A program made the position numbers and the translations under genes. Positions 17,209-26,221 of a stretch of 64,000 bases of DNA are shown here, piece by piece. This stretch comes from Xanthobacteraceae bacterium (GTDB taxonomy: Bacteria > Pseudomonadota > Alphaproteobacteria > Rhizobiales > Xanthobacteraceae), in the NCBI GenBank assembly GCA_031291445.1, contig JARLJA010000102.1:1-64000 (forward strand), in the 5' to 3' direction. Under the pieces are notes generated by a model. That model worked only from the letters and a program-made list of their open reading frames with translations, ran no database searches and was not told the DNA's origin. Within the stretch, counting starts at the first letter, position 1. Each line of letters opens with the position of its first letter.

Positions 17209-18092
17209 ACTACTATTTCCTCCCAGGAGTCGGCATCTTCGGCGGCATCAAGGTCGGATTTCAATTTGCCGAAATCCTCGCATCGCTCGGCCTGAAGGTG
17301 GTCGTCGCCACGCCGGGTGGCGAGGCGCCACGATGGTTTTCGAGCTCGGCCCCGATCGTCGACCGGGACCTCGCGCTGCGCCACCTCACGCCCGACGACG
17401 TTGCGATCTTCTCCCTGCCGCACGACCACGCCGCGCTCCGTGAGACCGGTGCGAGGCTGGTCTTTCACTGCCAGGGGACGGATCCCGCCATCGACCCCAT
17501 CGTCGCCGACCCGGCCGTGATCCCGCTGGCCTGCTGGCCGCAGGCGCGCGACTATATGACCTCGGCAGGCCGCAACCCGATCGAGGTCGGCATTTCGATT
17601 TCGGATGGCTTCTACTACGATGGCGCCCCGAAGCACGCTCGCAGGGTCGCGTACATGCCCAGGCGCGGCCTCGACATTGCGGAGTCTTGCATGGCGAGCT
17701 CATCGAACCTAGAGTTCGTGCCGGTCAGCGGAATGCACGAGGCGGAGGTCGCTGCGCTCATGAAGTCCGCGTCGTACTTCCTTGCGACCTCGGAGCGCGA
17801 ATGGTTCGGCCTGCCGGCGCTCGAAGCGATGGCTGCGGCGGCGGTGGTGGTGACCGTCCCCACGCTCGGGGGCATGGACTATCTGAACAGCGGCACCAAC
17901 TGCGTCGTTGCGGACTCCGCGGATCTGCCCGCCGCTTTGGCAAGGACGGCGCATCCCGCGGCGGCGCAGCTGCGGGCCCGGCTTCGGTCCGGAGCGACGG
18001 CGGTCGCGAGCCGCTACCGGATCAGCCTGCAAAGGACGTTGGTCGAGCGAGCTCTGGAGGCCGAACTGAGGGCCGCGGTGTCGTGGAACTGA
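17205..18092 (+). CDS. Glycosyltransferase, GT4-like
   Basis: A 295-residue predicted glycosyltransferase. The N-terminal Rossmann-like part starts with YYFLPGVGIFGGIKVGFQFAEIL, where the Gly-rich loop and Lys fit GT-B enzymes acting on nucleotide sugars. The C-terminal part has the GT4 donor-binding block ATSEREWFGLPALEAMAAAA followed by GGMDYL. It is shorter than most GT4 enzymes (350-400). The start is GTG at 17205, inside the stop of the previous gene (GTGA) and after GGAAGGTGG. The end overlaps the next gene by 10 bases. Confidence 0.82.
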   Translation: MNYYFLPGVGIFGGIKVGFQFAEILASLGLKVVVATPGGEAPRWFSSSAPIVDRDLALRHLTPDDVAIFSLPHDHAALRETGARLVFHCQGTDPAIDPIVADPAVIPLACWPQARDYMTSAGRNPIEVGISISDGFYYDGAPKHARRVAYMPRRGLDIAESCMASSSNLEFVPVSGMHEAEVAALMKSASYFLATSEREWFGLPALEAMAAAAVVVTVPTLGGMDYLNSGTNCVVADSADLPAALARTAHPAAAQLRARLRSGATAVASRYRISLQRTLVERALEAELRAAVSWN

Positions 18093-18829
18093 CCGTCGTC
18101 ATTCCCTCCTTTGGCCTCACGGCGTTGCTGCGCGCCTGCCTGTTTCACCTGGAGGCCGGCCTGCAAGCGGCCGATATCAGCCGCTATGCAATCGCTGTCG
18201 TCGACAACGGCTCCGTCGTCCCCTACCGGTCGGACCAGTTCCCGTGCGACAATCTCGCGCTGGTCCGACTCGACAAGCGGACGTCGTTCTCGAGGGCCTG
18301 CAATGTCGGCGCCAGCAGCAGCCCGAGCCGGCGCTATCTGTTCCTGAACAACGACGTTCTGCTTCAGAAGGATGCCCTGCGCGACATGCTGCAGCTGTTC
18401 GCGCGGCCGAACGTCGCTGTTTGTGGCGCGCGGCTGGTCTATCCGGACGACCTGATCCAGCATTGCGGCGTGCGTTTCGATGCCGGGCCTCGCGGCTGCT
18501 ACCACGAATATCATCGCCGGCCGAGCTCAAGCGTGAGCCGCGCGGTCCGGGATTTCCAGGCCGTCACCGGAGCGGTCTTCCTGGTCGACGGCGATCTCTT
18601 CGGGTCGCTGGGGGGCTTCGACGAGGCGTTTCCCTTCGGGTACGAAGACGTCGATTTCTGCCTGCGCGCCCGCCAGATCGGTGCCGCGGTCACCTGTTCG
18701 CAGGCCGTCGATTCCATCCATTTCAGCGGGACGAGCAACCAGGATCCTTCGCGTCAGGACGCCAGCCGCGCGGTCTTCTTCCGGCGATGGGCCAACCGCT
18801 TCAGCATCGACGGGACGATTTCGGAATGA
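18083..18829 (+). CDS. Glycosyltransferase family 2
   Basis: A 248-residue GT2 enzyme. The typical order of motifs is present: ELTVVIPSFGLTALLRACL at the N-terminus, VVDNGS, FSRACNVGASSSPSRRYLFLNNDV (nucleotide-sugar and DxD-equivalent region), AVTGAVFLVDGDLFGSLGGFDEAFPFGYEDVDFCLRARQ. This is the O-antigen/rhamnan type of GT2, which transfers a sugar from a nucleotide donor to a lipid-linked glycan on the cytoplasmic face. The start is GTG at 18083, overlapping the preceding gene by 10 bases; the next gene begins 4 bases before its end. Confidence 0.85.
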   Translation: MELTVVIPSFGLTALLRACLFHLEAGLQAADISRYAIAVVDNGSVVPYRSDQFPCDNLALVRLDKRTSFSRACNVGASSSPSRRYLFLNNDVLLQKDALRDMLQLFARPNVAVCGARLVYPDDLIQHCGVRFDAGPRGCYHEYHRRPSSSVSRAVRDFQAVTGAVFLVDGDLFGSLGGFDEAFPFGYEDVDFCLRARQIGAAVTCSQAVDSIHFSGTSNQDPSRQDASRAVFFRRWANRFSIDGTISE

Positions 18830-19764
18830 GCGGACCAATCGATCTGTCGCTGATCGTCCACACGCGCAATTCCGCGCGCACTCTGCCAAGGCTGCTGGCG
18901 ACGACGTCCTGGATCCCGGAGCGAATCGCCGTCGACATGGCGAGCGACGATAAGACCGTTGCGTTGTGCGCCGCGGCCGGCTGCCGGGTGATCCCGATCG
19001 CTCCCTCGCCGTCGGTGGATGAAGTTCGCAATCGCTACCTTTCGCTGGCAACCTCCGCATGGAGCCTGGTGCTCGACTCGGACGAATTCCTGGCTGACGA
19101 CGCCGAACAGCAGGTACGGGAACTGATCGGACGCGCCGGCGCCGCCGTCGATGCGATCGAGATTCCGAGGTTCAATTACCTCGGTGATCACCTGCTGCGC
19201 GCCCCGGCGTGGTATCCCGACAAGCAGATCAGGCTGTTCAGGACCGGAACCGTCGAATGGCAGGCCGGTCATCACCGCCTTCCCGTCGTCCTGAACGGCC
19301 GGGACCGACTGGCGTCGCTCACGCCGCCGGACTGCCTCCATATCCATCACTCCAACTATCGCGACCTCTTCGAGTTCGTCGAGCGGCAGGCGCGCTACGC
19401 CGTGACGGACACCTATGACGGCGCGTTCGACTTCCACGCGTATCTTGCCAAAGCCTACGCCGAACTCGACCTGAGGTACGATCCCGCCGCCGACGGCGAC
19501 CTTTCGGCGGCGCTCGCCATCCTGATGTCGTGGGATCGTATCGTCCGCGGCGTTCTTCACTGGGAAAGGATCGGGCGCTCGGCGCCGCTGAATTCCGCCT
19601 TCACGCTGCCCGTCGTGGCGGAGGCCCGGGATGCCGGGGCGGTCGCAGCTCTTCAGGATCGGCTGGCGGCGATCGAGAACTCGAGCAGCTGGCGGATCAC
19701 GGCGCCGCTGAGGTGGCTGTCGCGAGCGCTGGCTGCGGGACTTCGCGGGCGACGGTCGTCGTGA
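18826..19764 (+). CDS. Glycosyltransferase family 2 (WaaE/KdtX-like)
   Basis: A 312-residue GT2 protein. DLSLIVHTRNSARTLPRLL opens the fold, VLDSDEFL is the DxD-type motif, and IEIPRFNYLGDHLL with WYPDKQIRLFRTGTVEW matches the WaaE/KdtX group of lipopolysaccharide-core transferases. The C-terminal tail NSSSWRITAPLRWLSRAL follows a short coil and is also found, in variant form, at the end of the methyltransferase three genes on. The start ATG overlaps the upstream stop (ATGA), showing coupling. The acceptor is unknown. Confidence 0.85.
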   Translation: MSGPIDLSLIVHTRNSARTLPRLLATTSWIPERIAVDMASDDKTVALCAAAGCRVIPIAPSPSVDEVRNRYLSLATSAWSLVLDSDEFLADDAEQQVRELIGRAGAAVDAIEIPRFNYLGDHLLRAPAWYPDKQIRLFRTGTVEWQAGHHRLPVVLNGRDRLASLTPPDCLHIHHSNYRDLFEFVERQARYAVTDTYDGAFDFHAYLAKAYAELDLRYDPAADGDLSAALAILMSWDRIVRGVLHWERIGRSAPLNSAFTLPVVAEARDAGAVAALQDRLAAIENSSSWRITAPLRWLSRALAAGLRGRRSS

Positions 19765-21653
19765 CCGGCAGCTCCTCCATCAACGGGCGGCGCGTCCTGC
19801 TCAATGGCGCGGTCTTTTCGGGCCACGGTACCAGGCGATCGTCGTCGTTCGCCCGCGAGATCCTTGCGTCGCTGCGCGACCAGGGAGCATTCGTCGCGGT
19901 CCTGCTGTTCGACGGCTGCGGGCTCGGTGGCGACGACGACATCATCCGGGACTTTGCGCTGCGCTATGCGCCCTTCGACCCCGAGGCCACGGGCCAGCCT
20001 GAGCGCTATCACGGCTTCACGCATTTCCTGACCCGCATGCTCGAGGTCGGGTCGTTCGACTACTATATTGATTCCGATCCGTTCTGCGGCCCGCTTCGGC
20101 TCGAAACGCCGGGCGCGCCGACGATCGTCGCGCTGTGCGACGACGCGGTCTTGAGATCCCCTGCGTCGCGCGACGCCGCCGGCCTGGAGCGCCGCTACAA
20201 CGGGTTGATGCGGCTGGACCGGGCCGATGCGATCGTGTGTTCCGGCGAGGACGTCAAGCTCGCGGTGTGCCGATATCTCGGAAAGGCGCCGGCCGAGGTG
20301 TTCATTCTGGGCGCTCCCTCGGCGGCAGGTGCGCCAGAACAGGTTGACGCGCCGGCCGGGGTGTCCGCCGCCGCGAACCATGCGGAGCAGCGGTGGCAAG
20401 ACTGGCGGCGTTCGATCCGCTTCCAGACGTTTTCGTCGTTGCCCGGCGAAGGTTGCGGCGTGGCGGATTTCACCGTGGCCTATGTTCGATCGGCTCCCGC
20501 GCAAGCCGCGTTGCATTTTTCGAGCGGCGATCCGGCCCAGGTCGCGGCCCTCGAGTGCAAGCTGTTCAGTCATCTCGATTTCGAGGCCGCCGGCGATCTG
20601 CTGCGGGTGCCGCGCCTGTTCAATTTTGCGGTCTCCCCCGCCCTGATCCCGGGGCTCGATCTGCTGCGGACCACGGCGCGCGCGGGCGACATCCTGGTCG
20701 TCCACGAACGATGGTATTCCGACGGCTTCATGGGTTTGCTGCGGTTCGCGGGGAAGTCGGCCGATGTCGGCATCGGCTATTTCCGGTCCGACGAAGAGGC
20801 GACGGAATTCACGCAGCGGTCGCTGTCGCTCTCGCCCGCGAACGCTCCGTATCCGCCGATGGTCGGCTGGCTGAGCCGGCTGCCCGTGACCATCGTCTCG
20901 CCGCTGTCACCGAACATTCTCGAACAGGTCTCGGCCTATCGCGGGCCCGGGGGCGAGCCGGCCCGCAACGAATTCAGCTCCATCGAGGATCGGATCGCCT
21001 TCGTGCCGATGGGAATCGACGACCGGGCCGATCCGGCGACGCTGCGCGCGGCGCGACGCCACCGGGCCGAGAGGGGCATCGCCGGGCATGCGCTCCTGAT
21101 CGGGCATTTCGGTCTCGTTCTCGACCACCCCAAGATGCTTCGACGGATCCTGGCGGGGTTCGTCGACGCCGCGTCGGCATTCGGCTGGTCCATCGAGGGC
21201 CGGCCGATCCATTTCAAGCTGTGCGGAAAGATCGTCGAACCCGATCTCGTCGACCACGCGTCCGCTCTGTTCGATCGCCACGGCAGGGCCGATCGGCTGC
21301 ACCTCTCGAACCCGGCGGTGGATCGTGAATTCGACGCGGAGATGACCGCGTGCGACGCCATGATCTGCTGTCGCGTGCAGTCACGCGGTCAGCAGTCGCA
21401 TGCCATGGTGCGCGCCCTCTCGCTCGGGCTGCCGGTGATCGTGAACCGGGCGAGCGGGTGGGTCTATGATCCGGCAACGACGATCGAGGATGACGATATC
21501 GAAGGGGGATTGAGGCGCGTGCTGAGCGATCTGGCGTCCGGCCGTTCCTCGCGGCTGCGCGAGACGGCCCGGGCCGAGTTCGAGCGCGCGCATCGCGTCG
21601 ACAGCCTGTTGTCGATGTTCACCGACGGGGGTGGTCATGCTGGCGCTGTCTAA
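19761..21653 (+). CDS. Glycosyltransferase-like protein with GT4-type C-terminal half
   Basis: A 630-residue cytoplasmic protein starting at GTG 19761, which overlaps the previous stop (GTGA). The first ~200 residues resemble a GT-B N-terminal domain (VLLNGAVFSGHGTRRSSSFAREIL, FDYYIDSDPFCGP). The middle has FSSLPGEGCGVADFTVAYV. The last 200 residues look like a GT4 donor-binding half (LIGHFGLVLDHPKMLRRILAGF, LHLSNPAVDREFDAEMTACD, SHAMVRALSLGLPVIVNRASG). The repeat of GT-B-like features suggests two fused halves or a long insertion. Substrate is unknown. It ends 17 bases inside the methyltransferase gene. Confidence 0.75.
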   Translation: MTGSSSINGRRVLLNGAVFSGHGTRRSSSFAREILASLRDQGAFVAVLLFDGCGLGGDDDIIRDFALRYAPFDPEATGQPERYHGFTHFLTRMLEVGSFDYYIDSDPFCGPLRLETPGAPTIVALCDDAVLRSPASRDAAGLERRYNGLMRLDRADAIVCSGEDVKLAVCRYLGKAPAEVFILGAPSAAGAPEQVDAPAGVSAAANHAEQRWQDWRRSIRFQTFSSLPGEGCGVADFTVAYVRSAPAQAALHFSSGDPAQVAALECKLFSHLDFEAAGDLLRVPRLFNFAVSPALIPGLDLLRTTARAGDILVVHERWYSDGFMGLLRFAGKSADVGIGYFRSDEEATEFTQRSLSLSPANAPYPPMVGWLSRLPVTIVSPLSPNILEQVSAYRGPGGEPARNEFSSIEDRIAFVPMGIDDRADPATLRAARRHRAERGIAGHALLIGHFGLVLDHPKMLRRILAGFVDAASAFGWSIEGRPIHFKLCGKIVEPDLVDHASALFDRHGRADRLHLSNPAVDREFDAEMTACDAMICCRVQSRGQQSHAMVRALSLGLPVIVNRASGWVYDPATTIEDDDIEGGLRRVLSDLASGRSSRLRETARAEFERAHRVDSLLSMFTDGGGHAGAV

Positions 21654-22809
21654 ACTGATCGACCGCAGCGACTTCGACGACCCCGAACTGTCGCGCTACC
21701 TGCATCTCGCTGCGGGCGACGCGCGGTCCGCGTTCGGGCTCCCCGCGGCGGCGATCGTCGAGCCGGATACCGGGCTCTGGCAATGCGCCATGACCATGAG
21801 GGCCTTCGACCGGCACGGGCTGCTCGGTTCGGGTGCGCTGGTCGCCGGGATCGGCGCCGGCATCGAATCCCCCCTCTATGCGCTCGCCGCGGGCGGCTGC
21901 GTGGTCGTCGCCGCCGACCGCTACCTTGACGCAACGCCCCGTGCGGTGCTGACGCCCGCCGGCATGATGGCGCGGCCGGAATCCTTCACCTCGATCTCCT
22001 ATCCCCGCGGCAACATCATCCCGGTCAACGCCGACGCCAGGGCGCTCAATCTGCCGTCGGAGCGGTTCGATGCCGCCTACGTCGCGAATCTGCTCGAGCA
22101 CCTGGGTTCGGGCGAAGCGGTCGCGGCGGCCGCCGAGGAAATCGGCCGGATTCTCAAACTGGGCGGAGTGGCTTCGGTGTCGACCGAATTCCGGCTGGAC
22201 GGCCCGGCCGACCGGGAGGATTTCGACAGCCGGTGGATGCTGTTCACCCGGCAACGCATCGACCAACTGATCGTCCGGCCTTCGGGGCTTCGCCTCGTCG
22301 CCGACGATTTCTCCGCGCCGTCGAACGGCACATTCGCCGGCAAGCGCATTCTGAGCGACTTCCGAAGCCCGGCCGGAAGCCTCGAGTCGCTGCGGGCGAG
22401 CCGCGACATGCCGCCGAATCTGGTGATGTTCCACGACGGGTTCCTGTTCTGCTCGGTGCACCTCACGTTGCGGAAGGATCCTGATCCGCCTTCACGCGGC
22501 GGGGGCGGACGCAGCGCCGCATTCCTCACGGAGGTCGATCTCGCTGCCCGGCTGGCCGCGGAGGGCCTCGGTCGACTCGACGCCCTGCGCCGCCAGCCGA
22601 ACCGAGACCGGTTGTTTCCAGGCGATTCGGCGGCGGCGGAGCGGGAGCTCGCGGTGCTGAAGTCCTCCAGGTCGTGGCGTTACACCCGGCCATTCCGCGA
22701 GCTCGTCGCCGGTCTCCGCCGCAATCCGGCGACGCGCCGCGCCGGCGCGTTGGTCCTGCGCGCGCTGCGTCAATTTCGGCGCCTGGTCGTTCCCGAGCCG
22801 CGGCCCTGA
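21637..22809 (+). CDS. SAM-dependent methyltransferase of the polysaccharide cluster
   Basis: A 390-residue protein with a class I methyltransferase fold. VAGIGAGIESPLYALAAGGC is the SAM-binding loop region, AADRYL follows on strand 2, and FDAAYVANLLEHLGSG is the post-II region with the EHL typical of sugar or lipid methyltransferases in glycan clusters. The C-terminal ~100 residues form a coil and a tail, LKSSRSWRYTRPFRELV, matching the tail of the GT2 at 18826. It probably methylates a sugar of the glycan built by the operon. The start ATG at 21637 is chosen over GTG 21631 because a GGGGG run is placed correctly. It is the last gene of the six-gene operon. Confidence 0.8.
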   Translation: MLALSKLIDRSDFDDPELSRYLHLAAGDARSAFGLPAAAIVEPDTGLWQCAMTMRAFDRHGLLGSGALVAGIGAGIESPLYALAAGGCVVVAADRYLDATPRAVLTPAGMMARPESFTSISYPRGNIIPVNADARALNLPSERFDAAYVANLLEHLGSGEAVAAAAEEIGRILKLGGVASVSTEFRLDGPADREDFDSRWMLFTRQRIDQLIVRPSGLRLVADDFSAPSNGTFAGKRILSDFRSPAGSLESLRASRDMPPNLVMFHDGFLFCSVHLTLRKDPDPPSRGGGGRSAAFLTEVDLAARLAAEGLGRLDALRRQPNRDRLFPGDSAAAERELAVLKSSRSWRYTRPFRELVAGLRRNPATRRAGALVLRALRQFRRLVVPEPRP

Positions 22810-22861
22810 CCTTGCGCTGAGGAGCAGCCCGTCTGCCTTCGATCACCATGCTGGCGATCGC

Positions 22862-24064
22862 TCATGTCTCCGATTCCATCTCGCGGAGAAGATCGACGAT
22901 CGGAGCAAGCGTGTTTTGCCAGAGCAGGCTGCTGAAAAGGCCCCGGTCACGGCACGGCGCTTCGTCGCTTTCAAGCGCAGCCATCAACGCCCCTTGGAAC
23001 CGTCCGGCGTCATCGGCCAGGGCCAGGCCGGGAACATCCCGGAATTCGTCGAAGCCGCGCATGGCTTCGGGCGTGGCGACGATCGGGCGGCCCGACAACA
23101 ATGCCTCCGCCGTCTTGACGTTCGAGCCGCCGCCATAGGGTATCGGAAGCAGGATCACCGACGCGTTGGCGATCAGGCTGTCGAGGCAGGTCTCCCCGAC
23201 CTGACCCATGACCACCAGCCGGTCCTTTACGAGCCTGGACAGGTGTCGTTCGCCGAGCCAGCTGGCGAAATGCGGGCCGACCAGCCCGGCCAGCACAATG
23301 CGGTGAAGCGGCCGCAGCATCGGAAGCGCCGGCGCAATGAATTGCTGGAGGCCAGCCAGATTCGGCAGATGACTGCTGCCGACAAAAAGTGCGTATCTGT
23401 GGTGGCGAGTCAACGGCGCCGGAACGCTGCCGATCAAATGCTCGCGCATGGGCGATGTCGCGCCATTCCCGGCGATGACGACCCGACGCGCGCCCCAGCC
23501 GGCAAATACGTCGCCGTCCGACGGCGTGCATGCCGTCGTCGCCGTGCAAGACCTGACCAGATCTCGTTCCAGTCTTTCGACGTCATGAAGAAGCGCCGAA
23601 TTCTCCACGCCCGGGGCGGTGGCGAGCATGCGGCGCTTCAAATGGGTTTCGACATTCTGGCTGTTGTAAATGACACGGGCGCGCGTGCGGGCAAACCAGG
23701 ACGTGCGGATCAGTGCCGGCCACATCCATGGATGCTCCAGCATGACGACATCCGGATCGGTCCCGCTGACGGCGCTTTCGAATCGGCTGAACAGGCTGTG
23801 ATCCTCGAGCACCGCGCGAAGTCCGCAGAGATCGTGGAATTCGAAAGGCGCGCCGCCAACATGCTGCTGGTAAATCGGGGACCTCGAGATGTCGATGAGG
23901 GGTTCATCCGGGTCAACAGGGTCTTCGACCGACCTGCAGGCAACCGCGAGCCGCTTGATCTCGAAACCCGCCGATGCGAGCATTCGGCCGATATGGTGGC
24001 TTCGCAGCTGGCCGCCGTGACGGGGTCTGATGGTGGTGTGGGTGCTGATCTGCAGGATGCGCAT
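22862..24064 (-). CDS. Glycosyltransferase family 4
   Basis: A 400-residue GT-B enzyme. The N-terminal MRILQISTHTTIRPRHGGQLRSHH has the Gly-Gly acceptor loop, VIYNSQNVETHLKRR is a frequent GT4 feature, FVGSSHLPNLAGLQQF starts the donor domain, and LLPIPYGGGSNVKTAEALLSGRPIV is the sugar-nucleotide binding block. It is similar to exopolysaccharide or LPS transferases. The start at 24064 is one base from the stop of the upstream gene, so the two are cotranscribed. It is convergent with the six-gene operon, whose last stop is 53 bases away. Confidence 0.88.
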   Translation of the reverse strand: MRILQISTHTTIRPRHGGQLRSHHIGRMLASAGFEIKRLAVACRSVEDPVDPDEPLIDISRSPIYQQHVGGAPFEFHDLCGLRAVLEDHSLFSRFESAVSGTDPDVVMLEHPWMWPALIRTSWFARTRARVIYNSQNVETHLKRRMLATAPGVENSALLHDVERLERDLVRSCTATTACTPSDGDVFAGWGARRVVIAGNGATSPMREHLIGSVPAPLTRHHRYALFVGSSHLPNLAGLQQFIAPALPMLRPLHRIVLAGLVGPHFASWLGERHLSRLVKDRLVVMGQVGETCLDSLIANASVILLPIPYGGGSNVKTAEALLSGRPIVATPEAMRGFDEFRDVPGLALADDAGRFQGALMAALESDEAPCRDRGLFSSLLWQNTLAPIVDLLREMESET

Positions 24065-24065
24065 C

Positions 24066-25493
24066 TCAGCCTTCGCACGTCGCCGGGCGTGACATCGCCA
24101 GCAAGCCGCGCGAGATGCGATCCGCGGCAGCATCCCAGGTCGGTAAATGAAGGGAAGCGTTCGAACTGACTGGAGCTTTCGCCAGTGACCGGATGGTGTC
24201 GACCCATGCCATCCAGTCGGCTGGATCGCGCAGCATCGCCCTGCCCATGGCGGCTTCCGGAAGCGCGCCGCGATCCGAGCAGACCACGGGTTTGCCATGG
24301 GCCAGGCCCTCGCTGACCGGCAGACCCCATCCTTCCATCAGGGAGGGGCACAGAACGAGGCGGCAGCGACGATACAAGCCATGCAGAACAGTGTCGGGGC
24401 AATCTTCCAGCCAGAAGATTCTCTTCCCGATGAGAGGCGAAGTTCGCAACTCCGCGATCGATGCCGTCGCGCCGATCCCCGGTCGTCCCACAATCACGAG
24501 ATCGAGGTCAAAGTCCGGTTCGTCACTCAGGGTCTGCCAGACCTTGAGCAGCAGCGCGTAGTTCTTTCTTGCCTCGACCGTTCCGACCGCAAGCGCAAAA
24601 GGTCTTCCGGAAAGCCGCGGAAGCCGCGCACCCGCAGCATCGTCGGAGGAGTGCTCCGGCAGCGGCAGATCCGCACCCAGGCGGACAAGCTTCAAGCGCG
24701 GTTTCGGTCGCCCGGCATCGGCCGCGAAACCGGCAAGTCCGCGCCCGGTATGCCTGGAAATGCAGTAGATCAGGTCCGCCGTATCGATCAGATCGATCGT
24801 GTTGGCAACGAAGAGCTCGCGTGGTTCTTCCTGCGTGTTCCATTCCGGGTGGCGGATGCGGATCACATCGTATCCCATCGCGGCCACCCGGAATTGGGCC
24901 TGAAGCTTCTGTTCCGCGAGTCGCCGAAAGGGAAGCAGGGCAAGGTGGCCGCATGTCCAGAACACGTCATGCGATCCGGGGGCGGCGGCGACCAGCAAGC
25001 GAGCCCTGATCTTGTTTCGCGCATCGTTCAGAGAGCTGGTGTCGCGATCCGTACCGATGGCCTCGAACGCCGGGTTCGGCGCGCGATTTCGGATGGCCCG
25101 CGCGAAGCGCATTGCAAAGAACAGCGCCCACCGCAGATCCTCCCGCGAATAGGCCGGCGCGAGCCCAACAAGGCGTCGCGCAACGGCGCGGACTCCTCTC
25201 TTGAGACGATTGCGGAAGCCGGGGGGCGCTGGCCTGACATCGGGTGGCGGAATCGTTGATATCGCCGGAGGCGTATCCCGCAACAGCAAATCAACGTCCT
25301 CGGGCTCGAGGATGAACAGCTGGTCTTGCCAGAACGCGACGGGGACTGCGCGGAGCCGCTGGTCGCTGAGCAGGCGTTTGGCGATCTCCCGCTCGGTTCG
25401 CAGGATGCCCATCGCCGGCTGGCCGACAAAATAGAGCGACGTCGTCAGGTCGATGTAGTGCCGCGCAAACTGCGGTTGCCGCTGGTTGGCCAT
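24066..25493 (-). CDS. Glycosyltransferase family 4 (mannosyltransferase-like)
   Basis: A 475-residue GT4 protein. It begins IDLTTSLYFVGQPAMGILRTEREIAKRL, as in WbdB-type and other mannosyltransferases of O-antigen clusters. The donor domain starts AVGTVEARKNYALLLKVW, and LCPSLMEGWGLPVSEGLAHGKPVVCSD carries the EGWG and E motifs. The start is ATG 25493; an in-frame TTG three codons earlier is less likely. No good Shine-Dalgarno sequence is seen, but a 40-codon frame ends five bases upstream of the ATG and could couple translation. First gene of a two-gene operon. Confidence 0.88.
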   Translation of the reverse strand: MANQRQPQFARHYIDLTTSLYFVGQPAMGILRTEREIAKRLLSDQRLRAVPVAFWQDQLFILEPEDVDLLLRDTPPAISTIPPPDVRPAPPGFRNRLKRGVRAVARRLVGLAPAYSREDLRWALFFAMRFARAIRNRAPNPAFEAIGTDRDTSSLNDARNKIRARLLVAAAPGSHDVFWTCGHLALLPFRRLAEQKLQAQFRVAAMGYDVIRIRHPEWNTQEEPRELFVANTIDLIDTADLIYCISRHTGRGLAGFAADAGRPKPRLKLVRLGADLPLPEHSSDDAAGARLPRLSGRPFALAVGTVEARKNYALLLKVWQTLSDEPDFDLDLVIVGRPGIGATASIAELRTSPLIGKRIFWLEDCPDTVLHGLYRRCRLVLCPSLMEGWGLPVSEGLAHGKPVVCSDRGALPEAAMGRAMLRDPADWMAWVDTIRSLAKAPVSSNASLHLPTWDAAADRISRGLLAMSRPATCEG

Positions 25494-26037
25494 CGGGTTC
25501 AACTGTTACTGTTGGTGCTCAAAAGACTGCCGGCGCGCTGCGTATGAAAGGCCCCGGAGACTTGCCCGCTCAAGATCGCTCCGACTGTACCATTTCGCCG
25601 TGCGACGATGAGTTGCTCCATTGTCACAGGCGTGACGGCATGCCCATCGCGCGGCTGAGGCTGAAGGCCATGTCGCAGGCCCCGTCCAGAGCCTCGCGCG
25701 ACTGCGGGTCAAGTGCGGGCCATGGTCTACGGGACGCGTTGCGTGGCGAGATCGGAAAGGCGCCAACCGCTCGGCACCCTCGCATCGAGGCCGAGCAGCG
25801 GGGTCAATACGCCATGATTGAACAGCAGGGCGCGCTTACGGGAACGCTGCCCTGTCGGAGGGCGGCGCGGTCGAGCATGGTCTCGGGGGCAGCCCGCCGC
25901 ACAAAGGCCGCCTCGGTGATGGAATGCGTCGCTGGGCTCGAGGCGATTTGAGTTGTTGGCGTCGTCCCGCCGAGCGCCGGCCGGCCTCGGGGCCGCCGAT
26001 TGGCGCATCTGAAATGCAGTTATTTCAGAGGGTTGAA
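25494..26037. other. Gene-poor junction between glycosyltransferase block and tRNA-Thr
   Basis: About 540 bases without a convincing gene. A 40-codon frame on the minus strand (25499-25621, beginning MEQLIVARRNGTVGAILSGQ) ends five bases before the GT4 start but has no ribosome site. Several frames on both strands are open for 80-130 codons, yet none resembles a known family. The stretch lies at the 3' side of tRNA-Thr, where islands often insert, and may be degenerated coding DNA. Confidence 0.5.
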
Positions 26038-26112
26038 TGGTGCTGCCAGACAGGATTGAACTGTCGACCTCTCCATTACCAATGGAGTGCTCTACCACTG
26101 AGCTACGGCAGC
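26038..26112 (-). tRNA. tRNA-Thr (anticodon GGT)
   Basis: Read on the minus strand: 5' acceptor GCTGCCG pairs with TGGCAGC, D-arm AGCTCAGTGGTAGAGC, anticodon stem CTCCA/TGGAG with loop TTGGTAA (anticodon GGT), T-arm with GTTCAATCC, discriminator A and an encoded CCA at 26038-26040. All four arms fold. Its 3' end faces the polysaccharide cluster. Confidence 0.95.
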
Positions 26113-26221
26113 AAGACCGGCGCGGGGAATCGGTCACGAAGGCCCCGCCGCGGCGCGGCGATCCTTGCCACAAGGCTTCCGTCGAAGCAAGCCGCCGGTG
26201 GTCCCGAGGGGGACCTCGCTG

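Noticed and set aside
25544-25951. 135-codon plus-strand frame beside tRNA-Thr, considered as a gene or pseudogene
   Set aside because: The translation matches no family I recognise, codon pattern is poor and no ribosome site precedes it.
26166-26221. Possible terminator after tRNA-Thr/NTF2-like gene
   Set aside because: Only GC-rich short palindromes are present, with no T tract and no convincing stem.
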